Assembly (NCBI RefSeq): GCF_024362385.1
Contig: NZ_CP101466.1
Span: 1,302,001 to 1,366,000, forward strand
From: Arthrobacter sp. DNA4
GTDB taxonomy: Bacteria; Actinomycetota; Actinomycetes; Actinomycetales; Micrococcaceae
DNA length: 64,000 nt
Reading direction: 5' to 3'
Shown: piece after piece, positions 1 through 10,035 of the stretch
Position numbering within the stretch: the stretch's first letter is position 1
Layout of the letters: each line of letters begins with the position of its first letter
The notes under the pieces: generated by a model
Database searches by the model: none
Told to the model about the DNA's origin: nothing
What the model saw: the letters and a program-made list of their open reading frames with translations, nothing else
Position numbers and translations under genes: made by a program

Positions 1-1377
1 TGCCTGACCAGCAAGCCCCAGAAAACGCCCCGGACCCGCAGTCCGCACCTTCGCCGCACAACAGCCAGGTGACTGCACCGGGGGAACAGACCGCGGCAGT
101 GGTGGCCGTCGATACCGCCGGCGGAGCCATGCAGCCCTCAGCGGTGCTTACCACGGCCCAGAGCGGACAGCTGCCCGGTGGCTCCGACACCGTTTTGCGC
201 CGGATCTTCACCGGCAGCGGCATGGTATCGGTGCTCGCGGTGCTGCTGGCGCTGATCCTCGGCGGCTTGCTCATCGCGAGCACCGACAAACAGGTCTCCA
301 CCACCGCTACTACTTCTTCGCCCGGCCCACGGACATGCTGGCGGCGGTCTGGAATGCCGCCACCCGCTCCTACATCGCCCTGTTCCAAGGTTCGGTGTTC
401 AACCCCGCGGCAACGGGCTGGCAGCACAGTTCGCCCCCTTCATGGAAACCCTGACCATCGCCACGCCGCTCATCACGGCGGCCTGGGCGTGGCGCTGGCA
501 TTCCGGGCCGGGCTGTTCAACATCGGTGCGCAGGGCCAGATCATCGTGGCGGGCATCCTGGCCGCGTGGGTGGGCTTCGCGCTGCACCTCCCGGTGGGAC
601 TGCACCTGCTGCTGGTGCTCGTGGCCGGAATCGTCGGCGGCGCCCTCTGGGGCGGTCTCGCGGCCTGCTCAAAGCACGCACCGGGGCACACGAGGTCATC
701 CTGACCATCATGTTCAACTACATTGCGCTGTACTTCCTGCGCTACCTGCTGAACACGCCCGCATTCCAGCGGCCGGGGAGTCGAATCCGATCTCGCCCAT
801 CCTGGATCCCAGCGCCGTTTACCCGCAGATCCTGGGCAGCCAGTACAGGCTGCACCTCGGCTTCATCCTGGCCATCGGCGCCACGGTCCTGGTCTGGTGG
901 CTCCTCAACAGGTCCACCGTTGGCTTCGAATTCCGGGCCGTTGGCGCCAACCCCAAGGCAGCGCAGACAGCCGGCATCAACGTCTCCCGGTCCACCATCC
1001 TGGTCATGGCCATCGCCGGCGGCCTAGCCGGCATGTCCGGCGTGGCCCAGGTTGCCGGCACCGAGAAGGTGCTCACCGACGGCGTCGCCGCCACATACGG
1101 CTTTGACGCCATCACGGTGGCACTGCTGGGACGTTCGACGCCGTGGGGCACCTTCGCCGCCGGCCTGCTGTTCGGCGCCTTCCGCGCCGGGGCGGTCCAG
1201 ATGCAGATTCAGACCGGCACCCCCATCGACATCGTCCTGGTGGTGCAGTCCCTGATTGTCCTTTTCATCGCCGCACCGCCGCTGGTCCGGGCCGTCTTCG
1301 GCCTGAACCCGCGGCGCAGGAAGCCCGCGCGCGCAGCCAAGTCCGGGCAGGCAGCCACTACCGGAGGTGCCGCATGA
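1..1377 (+). pseudogene. Nucleoside-type ABC transporter permease, start codon cut by window edge and interrupted by five -1 frameshifts
   Basis: Inner-membrane permease of the branched-chain/BmpA-type family that imports nucleosides with a lipoprotein and an ATPase presumably upstream. The protein can be followed only by changing frame five times, each a single missing base: near 305-311, 410-425, 478-484, 660-666 and 775-781. Stitched together it gives a Pro-rich N-terminus, a first membrane helix (SVLAVLLALILGGLL), the 'GLGVALAFRAGLFNIGAQGQ' family signature and the C-terminal 'LTDGVAATYGFDAITVALLG' block. The window opens on 'tg cct gac cag', so an (A)TG start probably lies one base outside. 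It overlaps the next permease by ATGA and belongs to the salvage operon with cdd and deoA. The breaks all fall in GC-rich runs, so sequencing error is as likely as a true pseudogene. Confidence 0.82.
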
Positions 1378-2699
1378 GCACAACAGTTTCATCGTCCAGG
1401 CCCGGCAGCCCGCAGCCCGGGGGCTCCAAGGCAGCCGCACCCACCGCGGCGCTTTCGGCCAAACCGGTCAGCTGGAAGACTCCCGTCCTGCTCACGGTGT
1501 TCGCCCTTGTCTCCCTGGTGTTCTTCGGCTTCCTGGCACCCAGCCAGACAGCCAGTTTTGGTATCTCCACAGGGGGCGACTTCTTTCAGCTTCCGGCGCT
1601 GGAAATCAATGCCTTTGCGGGCGGCATCGTGCTGTCGGTGCTGCTCGTGGCACTCGCCGCCTACGCCGTCTTCCTCAAGACCAGGAACCAGCCCGCGCCC
1701 GGCTGGCTGGCGGTCACCTTCATCGTGATCTTCGTGGCGGCCTTCCTCATTTGGGTGGTGGGCGGGGCCCGCACGCCCACCATCTCGCTGGCCGTCCTCA
1801 TCGCCGGATCCGTGACGCTCGCGGTTCCGCTGGTGTTCGGTTCGCTGTCCGGTGTCCTGTGCGAACGCGTAGGCGTGGTGAACATTGCCATCGAGGGGCA
1901 GCTCCTGGGCGGGGCGTTCACCGCGGCCATCGTTGCCAGCATGACCAGGAACGCCTTCATCGGACTGCTCGCTGCAGCAGTTGCCGGGGCGGTGGTGTCC
2001 ATGGTCCTGGCCCTGTTCAGCATCAAGTACCTGGTCAACCAGATCATCGTCGGCGTCGTCCTCAACGTGCTGGTATCCGGCGTGACGGGCTTCCTGTTCA
2101 GCACCGTGATGCAGGCCAACAAAGCACAGTTCAACTCGCCGCCGGGCCTGGACGTCATTGATATCCCCATCCTTTCCGCGATCCCGATCATCGGGCCCAT
2201 CCTGTTCCGGCAGTCCCTGGTGGGCTACCTCATGTACGTGGCCGTCGCGGTGGTCTGGGTCGGCCTGTTCAAGACCAGGTGGGGCCTGCGCGTCCGTGCG
2301 GTGGGGGAGCACCCGCAGGCGGCCGACACCCTGGGCATCAACGTCAATGCCACCCGGTTCTGGAACGTCACCCTGGGCGGTGCCGTCGCCGGCATTGGCG
2401 GCTCCTTCTTCACCCTGGTAGCGATCGACAGCTTCACCAAGGAAATCTCCGGTGGCCGCGGCTTCATCGCCCTGGCGGCGCTCATCTTCGGCCGCTGGAA
2501 CCCGGTGGGCGCCTTCTTCGCGGCACTGCTGTTTGGGTTCGCGGACAACCTGCAGAGCATCGTGACCATCATCGGAACGCCCGTGCCCAGCCAGTTCATG
2601 GCCATGCTGCCCTACCTGGTAACCGTCCTCGCCGTCGCCGGCCTGGTGGGCAAGTCCAGGGGGCCTGCCGCCAGCGGCATCCCCTACGTCAAGGGATGA
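1374..2699 (+). CDS. Nucleoside-type ABC transporter permease (second subunit)
   Basis: Partner membrane subunit of the same nucleoside importer, 441 residues, intact. After a 35-residue polar N-terminus it shows about ten hydrophobic helices and the family block 'LCERVGVVNIAIEGQLLGGA' (the 'GVVNIAIEG' motif), followed by 'GLRVRAVGEHPQAADTLGI', typical of YufQ-like permeases that pair with YufP-like ones. The ATG overlaps the preceding stop (ATGA), and its own stop overlaps the start of cdd in the same way, so transport and pyrimidine salvage are translationally coupled. Substrate (cytidine, thymidine or broad nucleosides) is inferred from the neighbours. Confidence 0.9.
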   Translation: MSTTVSSSRPGSPQPGGSKAAAPTAALSAKPVSWKTPVLLTVFALVSLVFFGFLAPSQTASFGISTGGDFFQLPALEINAFAGGIVLSVLLVALAAYAVFLKTRNQPAPGWLAVTFIVIFVAAFLIWVVGGARTPTISLAVLIAGSVTLAVPLVFGSLSGVLCERVGVVNIAIEGQLLGGAFTAAIVASMTRNAFIGLLAAAVAGAVVSMVLALFSIKYLVNQIIVGVVLNVLVSGVTGFLFSTVMQANKAQFNSPPGLDVIDIPILSAIPIIGPILFRQSLVGYLMYVAVAVVWVGLFKTRWGLRVRAVGEHPQAADTLGINVNATRFWNVTLGGAVAGIGGSFFTLVAIDSFTKEISGGRGFIALAALIFGRWNPVGAFFAALLFGFADNLQSIVTIIGTPVPSQFMAMLPYLVTVLAVAGLVGKSRGPAASGIPYVKG

Positions 2700-3127
2700 C
2701 CGCCGTGGACAAGGGACAGATGGACCCGGCACAAATGGTGGACTGGGCAGCGCTGGAGTCCGCCGCCGTCGACGCCATGAAGAATGCCTACGCCCCGTAT
2801 TCAAAGTTTCCGGTGGGAGCCGCAGCCCTGACGGGGGACGGCCGGATCGTCAGCGGCTGCAACGTTGAGAACGCCAGCTACGGGCTTACCCTCTGCGCGG
2901 AGTGCGTCCTGGTGGGGGAACTGCAGATGACGGGCGGGGGACTGCTGCGGGCGTTCTACTGCGTCGACGGCCAGGGCACCGTCCTCATGCCCTGTGGCCG
3001 CTGCCGGCAGCTGCTGTACGAATTCAGGGCTCCCGGCATGGAGCTCATGACCAGCCAAGGCATCAAAACCATGGACCAGGTGCTGCCCGACGCCTTTGGT
3101 CCCGAACACCTGGAGGAGACCCGGTGA
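2696..3127 (+). CDS. cdd: Cytidine deaminase
   Basis: Zinc hydrolase that converts cytidine and deoxycytidine to uridine and deoxyuridine in pyrimidine salvage. The 143-residue length fits the small homotetrameric class. The active-site CAE motif ('LCAECV') supplies a zinc cysteine and the catalytic glutamate, and 'PCGRCRQ' supplies the other two zinc cysteines; 'GCNVENASYG' is the substrate-binding block upstream. Start and stop overlap its neighbours by four bases on both sides, placing it in one operon with the nucleoside permeases and deoA. Confidence 0.95.
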   Translation: MTAVDKGQMDPAQMVDWAALESAAVDAMKNAYAPYSKFPVGAAALTGDGRIVSGCNVENASYGLTLCAECVLVGELQMTGGGLLRAFYCVDGQGTVLMPCGRCRQLLYEFRAPGMELMTSQGIKTMDQVLPDAFGPEHLEETR

Positions 3128-4440
3128 CCGACAGCAAAGCCGAAGCGTTCGACGCCGTTGATATCATCCGCACCAAGCGCGACAAGGGGACGCTGAGCCC
3201 CGAACAGATCGACTGGACCATCGACGCGTACACGCGTGGGGCCATCGCGGACGAGCAGATGGCAGCCCTGAACATGGCCATCCTGCTCAACGGAATGGAC
3301 CGCACCGAAATCGCCCGCTGGACGGCCGCCATGATCGCCTCGGGAGAGCGGATGGATTTCTCCAGCCTTCGGCGCCCTGACGGCGGCCTGAAATACACCA
3401 CCGACAAGCACTCAACCGGTGGGGTGGGGGACAAGATCACCCTGCCCCTGGCTCCGCTGGTGGCAGTGTTCGGCGTTGCTGTCCCGCAGCTGTCCGGCCG
3501 CGGGCTCGGGCACACCGGCGGCACCCTGGACAAACTCGAGTCGATTCCGGGATGGCGGGCCAACCTGGCAAACGACGAAATCCTGGACCAGCTCCAGGAC
3601 GTGGGGGCGGTCATCTGCGCCGCCGGTGCCGGCCTGGCCCCGGCGGACAAGAAACTCTATGCCCTGCGCGACGTCACGGGAACGGTTGAGGCCATCCCGC
3701 TGATTGCCTCCTCCATCATGAGCAAGAAGATCGCGGAGGGCACCGGGTCCCTGGTCCTGGACGTCAAGGTGGGCAGTGGAGCCTTCATGAAGGATGAAGC
3801 CAAAGCCCGCGAACTGGCCGAGACCATGGTGGCGCTCGGCAAGGACGCGGGGGTCAACACCGTCGCGCTGCTGACCAACATGAACACCCCCTTGGGACTC
3901 ACGGCCGGCAACGCCATTGAAGTCGAGGAATCGGTGGAGGTGCTGGCGGGCGGCGGCCCGGAGGACGTGGTGGAACTGACCGTCCGGCTCGCCGAGGAGA
4001 TGCTGGCCTGTGCAGGGGTCCACGACGCCGACCCCGCCGCCGCCCTCAAGGACGGCCGGGCCATGGATGTCTGGAACCGGATGATCACCGCCCAGGGCGG
4101 CGACCCCCGCGCGGCGCTGCCGGGGGCCAGGGAATCCGACGTCGTCTATGCCCCCGCCGATGGGGTGCTGGTGGAGCTGGATGCGCTCGCCGTCGGTGTG
4201 GCTGCGTGGCGGCTGGGTGCCGGCCGCGCCCGCAAGGAGGATGCGGTACAGGCGGGGGCCGGGGTGCGCATGCATGCCAAACCCGGCGCCACCGTGCGGG
4301 CAGGGGAGCCCCTGATGACACTGCTCACCGACACTCCGGAGCGGTTCGCCCGTGCCCGGGAAGCCCTGGAACACGCAGTGGTCATCGCTCCGGAAGGTTC
4401 GCGGCCCGCCCAGCAGCTCATCATCGACCGCATAGCATAG
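3124..4440 (+). CDS. deoA: Thymidine (pyrimidine-nucleoside) phosphorylase
   Basis: Cytoplasmic phosphorylase that splits thymidine, deoxyuridine or uridine with phosphate to the base and (deoxy)ribose 1-phosphate. 438 residues, normal for the family. It has the N-terminal helical domain, the phosphate-binding 'KHSTGGVGDK' motif, the signature 'SGRGLGHTGGTLDKLE' and a C-terminal domain with 'AGVRMHAKPGATVRAGEPL'. The GTG start overlaps the cdd stop (GTGA). Whether it prefers thymidine only (DoaA type) or all pyrimidine nucleosides (Pdp type) cannot be settled from sequence here. Confidence 0.93.
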   Translation: MTDSKAEAFDAVDIIRTKRDKGTLSPEQIDWTIDAYTRGAIADEQMAALNMAILLNGMDRTEIARWTAAMIASGERMDFSSLRRPDGGLKYTTDKHSTGGVGDKITLPLAPLVAVFGVAVPQLSGRGLGHTGGTLDKLESIPGWRANLANDEILDQLQDVGAVICAAGAGLAPADKKLYALRDVTGTVEAIPLIASSIMSKKIAEGTGSLVLDVKVGSGAFMKDEAKARELAETMVALGKDAGVNTVALLTNMNTPLGLTAGNAIEVEESVEVLAGGGPEDVVELTVRLAEEMLACAGVHDADPAAALKDGRAMDVWNRMITAQGGDPRAALPGARESDVVYAPADGVLVELDALAVGVAAWRLGAGRARKEDAVQAGAGVRMHAKPGATVRAGEPLMTLLTDTPERFARAREALEHAVVIAPEGSRPAQQLIIDRIA

Positions 4441-4446
4441 GGACCC

Positions 4447-5076
4447 ATGCAGGCCATCAATGACTTCATCCTCGCCGCAGCCGGTCAGCCGTGGGTGCTG
4501 GTCCTGGTGCTGGCGTGCTGCGTCATTGATGGCTTCTTCCCGCCCGTTCCCAGTGAGTCCGTGGTGGTGGGCCTCGCCGCCGTGGCCGCCACCGCGGATG
4601 TTCCCAACCCGCTGCTCCTGGTGCTTGTAGCGGCAGCGGGTGCATTCCTCGGGGACAACATCGCGTACCTGCTGGGCCGCCGGGTGGGCACCAGGCGCTG
4701 GGCGTGGATGCGCGGGCCGCGCATGCAAAGCGCGTTCCGCTGGGCGGGCCGGGAGCTGCACAAACGGCCGGCATCGCTGATCCTGGTGGCCCGCTTCGTC
4801 CCGATCGGCCGGGTGGCGGTAAACCTGACCGCCGGGGTCACGCATTACCCGCACCTGCGGTTCGTGGGCCTGACCGTCCTTTCGGCGAGCCTGTGGGCTT
4901 ACTACTCGGTGGCGATCGGGCTGTTTTTTGGCCAGTGGTTCGAGAACAACCACGTCCTGGGCGCAGCGATTGCCATTGTCTGCGCGGTAGCGCTGGGCAT
5001 CGTGGTGGACCTGGTCATCAACAAATTCCGGGGCAAACCCAACGTGGTGGAACGGATCCGGGAACCCGGGGCCTGA
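4447..5076 (+). CDS. DedA family membrane protein (first of a pair)
   Basis: Small multi-pass membrane protein of the DedA/SNARE-associated family; family members act in lipid flipping, envelope homeostasis and drug or alkali tolerance. 209 residues. Typical features are the early 'FPPVPSE' re-entrant motif, 'GAFLGDNIAYLLGRRVG', and 'ARFVPIGRVAVNLTAG', the conserved F-x-R-x(3)-G-R core. It starts 6 nt after the deoA stop, so it is probably co-transcribed with nucleoside salvage genes, although no functional link is known. A second DedA gene follows. Confidence 0.88.
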   Translation: MQAINDFILAAAGQPWVLVLVLACCVIDGFFPPVPSESVVVGLAAVAATADVPNPLLLVLVAAAGAFLGDNIAYLLGRRVGTRRWAWMRGPRMQSAFRWAGRELHKRPASLILVARFVPIGRVAVNLTAGVTHYPHLRFVGLTVLSASLWAYYSVAIGLFFGQWFENNHVLGAAIAIVCAVALGIVVDLVINKFRGKPNVVERIREPGA

Positions 5077-5209
5077 CCAGCGCGTTTAAGGGGTAATTCC
5101 GGGCATTGGGGCGTAGCGGACAGGGCCCGGGGCGTGGGACACTTAGGAACGATTTCCGCTTTGGCTGCGGCACTTTGGCTGTGTCATTTTTATACAGGAG
5201 CAACACCGC

Positions 5210-5935
5210 GTGGAGTTTATTAATGAGGCCGTGCTCCATGCAGCGGGCCAGTGGTGGATATACCCGGCGCTGCTGGTGTTCTTCTTCGTGGACGGCTTCG
5301 CCATGGTGGTCCCCAGCGAGACCCTCATCGTGGCGCTCGCAGCCTTCTCGCGGCACAGCGGCGAACCCAATCTCTGGATCCTGGGCCTCACTGCACTTGT
5401 TGGCGCCATTGCCGGTGACAACATGGCCTACATGCTCGGCCGCAAGATCGGCCTGGAGCGGTGGGGATGGATGCGCCGGTCCAAGGTCCGGAAAGTCTTC
5501 GCCTGGGCCCGCTATGAACTCGAGAAACGCGGCGCGGTACTGATCTTCACCGCCCGCTACATCCCCTGGGGCCGTGTGGCGGTCAACTACGTCGCCGGAA
5601 GCACCGGCTTCTCGCACCGCAGGTTCTTCGTCTTCGACGCCTTTGCCTGTGTGACGTGGGTGGCCTACTCCCTTGGCATCGGCCTGCTGGCCAGCTCGTT
5701 CCCGTGGCTGCACCACAACCCGCTGCTGAGCGCGGGCATCGCCGTCGTCTTTGCCATTGTCCTGGGTGTTGTCATCGACCACCTGCTCCGCTGGTGGCAC
5801 AAACGGCTGGGCCGGCATGACGCCCCCGAGGCGGACGAGTGGGCCGAAGGGTCCTCCGGTTCCGGGCAGGAACGCAGGCCCGGCACGCAGGCCCTCGTGG
5901 TGCCCTCGGCAGAAGCCGGTCCCGCGGCCAAGTAG
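5210..5935 (+). CDS. DedA family membrane protein (second of a pair)
   Basis: Paralogue of the gene just upstream, 241 residues, with the same blocks ('FVDGFAMVVPSETLIV', 'GDNMAYMLGRKIG', 'ARYIPWGRVAVNYVAG'). The proline of the first paralogue's P-V-P-S-E is replaced (V-V-P-S-E). The C-terminal tail is longer, polar and acidic. The GTG start is chosen because GGAG sits 9 nt upstream. The 133-nt gap before it probably holds its own promoter, but I could not assign -35/-10 boxes with confidence. Confidence 0.87.
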   Translation: MEFINEAVLHAAGQWWIYPALLVFFFVDGFAMVVPSETLIVALAAFSRHSGEPNLWILGLTALVGAIAGDNMAYMLGRKIGLERWGWMRRSKVRKVFAWARYELEKRGAVLIFTARYIPWGRVAVNYVAGSTGFSHRRFFVFDAFACVTWVAYSLGIGLLASSFPWLHHNPLLSAGIAVVFAIVLGVVIDHLLRWWHKRLGRHDAPEADEWAEGSSGSGQERRPGTQALVVPSAEAGPAAK

Positions 5936-5976
5936 CGGCCGGCTTTGAACGGCTGGCTTTGAACTGCGGCCCACCC

Positions 5977-5982
5977 TAAGGT
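5977..5982 (+). promoter_or_regulatory. -10 element (TAAGGT) of add, predicted leaderless
   Basis: TAAGGT lies exactly 6 nt before the GTG of add, so transcription would begin at the start codon. A weak GGTGGG could also act as a Shine-Dalgarno. Confidence 0.5.
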
Positions 5983-5988
5983 GGGAAC

Positions 5989-7125
5989 GTGACTGAGCCC
6001 ATTGTTGACGCTGCCCCTGCCATCGATTTTGACCTGAAGAGCCTGCCCAAGGTTTCCCTTCACGACCACCTGGACGGAGGACTCCGTCCGGCCACCATCA
6101 TCGAGCTGGCGGAGGCCGTTGGCCACACACTTCCCTCAACGGACCCCGTGGCCCTGGGACAGTGGTTCCGCGAATCAGCCGACTCCGGATCCCTGGTCCG
6201 CTACCTGGAAACTTTCGACCACACGGTAGCCGTCATGCAGACCTACGACGGCCTGTTCCGCGTGGCCAAGGAGTTCGTCGAGGACCTTGCGGACGACGGC
6301 GTGGTGTACGGCGAGGTGCGCTGGGCGCCCGAGCAGCACCTCCAGAAGGGGCTCAGCCTTGATGAGGCCGTGGAGGCAGTCCAGGACGGACTGGAGGCCG
6401 GCGTCGAGGCCGTCTCCGAGACCGGACGCGAGATCCAGGTGGGGCAGCTGATCACCGCCATGCGCCACGCCGACCGCGGCCAGGAGATCGCCGAACTCGC
6501 CGTCCGCCACCGCAACCAGGGCGCAGTGGGCTTCGACATTGCCGGCGCCGAGGACGGATTCCTGCCCAGCCGCTTCAGGGACGCCTTCACGTACCTGGCC
6601 CAGCACAATTTCCCCGCCACCGTACACGCAGGCGAGGCTGCCGGGCTGGAGAGCATCCAGTCCGCGCTGGTGGACGGCCGCGCCCTCCGGCTGGGACACG
6701 GCGTCCGCATCGCCGAGGACATCATGGTGGAATTCGACGATGACGAGGAAGCCGGGGACACCGTTGGCCTGGTCACCCTCGGCGACCTCTCCAGCTGGGT
6801 CCGCGACCGCGGCATCGCCCTGGAAATCTGCCCTTCCTCCAACCTGCAGACCGGCGCCATCGCGGAGTTCGGCGAAGGCATCGAAAGCCATCCCCTGGAC
6901 ATGCTCTACCAGCTGGGCTTCAACGTCACCATCAACACCGACAACCGCCTGATGAGCGGCGTCACCCTGACCGACGAGTTCAACCTGCTGGTGGAAACCT
7001 TCGACTACGACCTCGATGACCTGCTGGAGCTGACCCTCAACGCCGCCGAGGCATCCTTCCTGCCCCTGGAGGAAAAGGAAGCGCTGGTGGAGTACATCAA
7101 CGACGCCTACGCCAACCTTGGCTGA
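5989..7125 (+). CDS. add: Adenosine deaminase
   Basis: Zinc amidohydrolase-fold enzyme that deaminates (deoxy)adenosine to (deoxy)inosine in purine salvage; 378 residues. The first zinc site is 'LHDHLDGG' (H-x-H), then 'VHAGEA' supplies the third histidine and catalytic glutamate, followed by 'LGHGVR'. The metal aspartates appear in 'INTDNRLMSG', where the usual TDDP becomes TDN, a variant I believe is common in actinobacterial enzymes. It follows the pyrimidine salvage operon but has its own probable promoter, so the two arms of nucleoside salvage are neighbours rather than one transcript. Confidence 0.93.
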   Translation: MTEPIVDAAPAIDFDLKSLPKVSLHDHLDGGLRPATIIELAEAVGHTLPSTDPVALGQWFRESADSGSLVRYLETFDHTVAVMQTYDGLFRVAKEFVEDLADDGVVYGEVRWAPEQHLQKGLSLDEAVEAVQDGLEAGVEAVSETGREIQVGQLITAMRHADRGQEIAELAVRHRNQGAVGFDIAGAEDGFLPSRFRDAFTYLAQHNFPATVHAGEAAGLESIQSALVDGRALRLGHGVRIAEDIMVEFDDDEEAGDTVGLVTLGDLSSWVRDRGIALEICPSSNLQTGAIAEFGEGIESHPLDMLYQLGFNVTINTDNRLMSGVTLTDEFNLLVETFDYDLDDLLELTLNAAEASFLPLEEKEALVEYINDAYANLG

Positions 7126-7795
7126 TCCGGATTCGCGGCCCGGCAGTTCTGCAACGGCGGAACTGCTGGGCCTGATTGCCCAGCTGCGCGTGCACTGCCC
7201 CTGGATGGGCGCCCTGACGCACGCGTCGCTGGTGGAATACCTCCTGGAGGAGGCCTACGAAGTGGCCGAGACCATCGAGGAAGGCCACCCCGACGCCGAG
7301 CTGCAGGGCGAGCTCGGTGACGTGCTGCTCCAGGTGGTGCTCCATGCCCGCCTGGCTGAGGAGCGCGGCGCCTTTACGTTCGACGACGTGGCGCGCGGCC
7401 TGGGTGCCAAAATGATCCGGCGGAATCCCCATGTCTTCCGGCCTGACGGCTCCCTGCAGGACAGCTTCCCGGCCACCGTGGCGGAGATCGAGCAGAAGTG
7501 GGATGCCGTAAAGCGGGCCGAAAAGCCGGAACGGCAGGACCCCTTCGAAGGCATCCCGCAGGCCCTCCCGGCGCTGGCCAGGGCGCAGAAGTCCCTGGAC
7601 CGTGCAGCGCGTGCTGGCCTTGGGCTCCCCGCGGGGACTCCCGTCCCTGAAAGCGAGGACGAGCTCGGAAACCTGCTGCTCGCCGTCGTGCGTTCTGCGC
7701 GGGACAACGGCATGGACGCTGAGCGCGCCCTGAATGCCGCCGTCCGCCGCTACCAGCGTGACCAGAGTGACCAAAGCGACCAAGCGCCATCATGA
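7118..7795 (+). CDS. MazG-like nucleotide pyrophosphohydrolase
   Basis: MazG family proteins hydrolyse nucleoside triphosphates to monophosphates and pyrophosphate (house-cleaning or ppGpp control). The N-terminal half keeps the fold: 'LRVHCPWMGALTHASLVEYL' corresponds to the usual C-P-W-D-x-x-Q-T-H-x-S-L, with the Asp and Gln changed, then metal ligands 'LLEEAYEVAETIEEG' and 'ELGDVLLQVVLHARLAEE' (E-x-x-E and D-x-x-L patterns). The C-terminal half is a shorter second copy ('ESEDELGNLLLAVVRSARDN'). 225 residues. The TTG start overlaps the end of add by 8 nt; no better start is visible. Confidence 0.85.
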   Translation: MADPDSRPGSSATAELLGLIAQLRVHCPWMGALTHASLVEYLLEEAYEVAETIEEGHPDAELQGELGDVLLQVVLHARLAEERGAFTFDDVARGLGAKMIRRNPHVFRPDGSLQDSFPATVAEIEQKWDAVKRAEKPERQDPFEGIPQALPALARAQKSLDRAARAGLGLPAGTPVPESEDELGNLLLAVVRSARDNGMDAERALNAAVRRYQRDQSDQSDQAPS

Positions 7796-7814
7796 CGTCC
7801 CGGCCTTGACCGGT

Positions 7815-7845
7815 TTGAGTAACCCGGAGCACTCTCGACTAGGCT
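7815..7845 (+). promoter_or_regulatory. Probable promoter of eno
   Basis: TTGAGT (7815-7820) and TAGGCT (7840-7845) are separated by 19 nt. Transcription would start near 7852, giving a leader of about 60 nt that ends in the strong AAGGAG site before enolase. Confidence 0.5.
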
Positions 7846-7892
7846 GGACCGTGACGAGTACGTCGAGTTTTCTGCCTGATTCCCCCCGTTAA

Positions 7893-9194
<1,302 letters not shown>

Positions 9195-9213
9195 TAACCG
9201 CCTAAACCCATCC

Positions 9214-9247
9214 GCGGTGGCTATGGTTGAAAGACCATAGCCACCGC
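9214..9247 (+). terminator. Hairpin terminator after eno
   Basis: Perfect 14-bp stem (9214-9227 with 9234-9247), 6-nt loop, followed by TGTTGTTT. It separates highly expressed eno from the division gene downstream. Confidence 0.8.
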
Positions 9248-9330
9248 TGTTGTTTCCAGCAGCATTTGTTCAGCAGTGAACGTCCAGCACAGATAGTGGC
9301 GGCCCCGGCAGGCTGCGTTTCAGGAGTGTC

Positions 9331-9921
9331 ATGGCTACCCGCCGCCCCAAAGTTCCCAAGGTCGCACCCGCCCGTCCAGCCAAGGCAACGGACGACGACG
9401 GATCCTCCGGCGGTGCCGAGGTCATCCGGGCGGATTTCCGGCCGGCCAAGGGCGGGTCCGCGGCAGCCCCCGCACCTGCAAAGGACAGCCACGCGGGCGG
9501 AACTGCTGCAGGCCGGTCCGGGAAAGCGGGGGAGGCCAAATCTTCGAAGCCCGCCGCCGGGCGCAAAGGCAGCAGTCCCGTTGACGGCAAGGATGCCCGC
9601 AGCCCCGAAGAGGAGCAGCATCCCGTCCCCGCCAAGGCGTTTTCCGGCCGCATGCTCGCACTGGCCGTGGTGATGATCGCCATCACCGTGATGCTGGCCC
9701 CCACAGTCAAGATCTTCTTCGACAAGAAGGCCGAAATAGACGCCCTGAATGCTGACATCGCCGCCCGCCAGGCCGAAGGCGACGTCCTCCGCCAGCAGGT
9801 GTCGCGCTGGCAGGACCCCAACTACGTCAAGCAGCAGGCCCGCGACCGCATTAACATGGTTATGCCGGGCGAAACCGGCTACTGGGTTTTTGGCAGCGAT
9901 GAGTACCGGAGAAAGCAGTAG
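9331..9921 (+). CDS. Septum formation initiator family protein (FtsB/DivIC type)
   Basis: Bitopic division protein expected to join the FtsL/FtsQ-type complex at the septum. 196 residues: a long low-complexity cytoplasmic N-terminus (about 1-105, rich in Ala, Lys, Pro), one membrane helix ('RMLALAVVMIAITVMLAPTV'), a short coiled coil ('KKAEIDALNADIAARQAEGD') and the closing 'DPNYVKQQARDRINMVMPGE', which is the DivIC/FtsB family signature. The ATG is preceded by an AGGAG site. Its place between eno and DUF501 is conserved in Actinobacteria. Confidence 0.88.
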   Translation: MATRRPKVPKVAPARPAKATDDDGSSGGAEVIRADFRPAKGGSAAAPAPAKDSHAGGTAAGRSGKAGEAKSSKPAAGRKGSSPVDGKDARSPEEEQHPVPAKAFSGRMLALAVVMIAITVMLAPTVKIFFDKKAEIDALNADIAARQAEGDVLRQQVSRWQDPNYVKQQARDRINMVMPGETGYWVFGSDEYRRKQ

Positions 9922-10035
9922 CCCCGCGGCGCAGCAGCACAAGACCCCGCCGATCTGCCGTGGGTGGATTCCCTGTGGGAGTCCATCAGGCGCGCGGCCA
10001 CAGACTGAACCGCACAGGAAGGACGGCCCGCGACA

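Noticed and set aside
1389..2804. 471-codon open frame on the minus strand
   Set aside because: Mirror of the second ABC permease; composition is that of an antisense frame in high-GC DNA and no domain is visible.
3412..4953. 513-codon open frame on the minus strand
   Set aside because: Antisense to deoA and the first DedA gene, both with complete family motifs.
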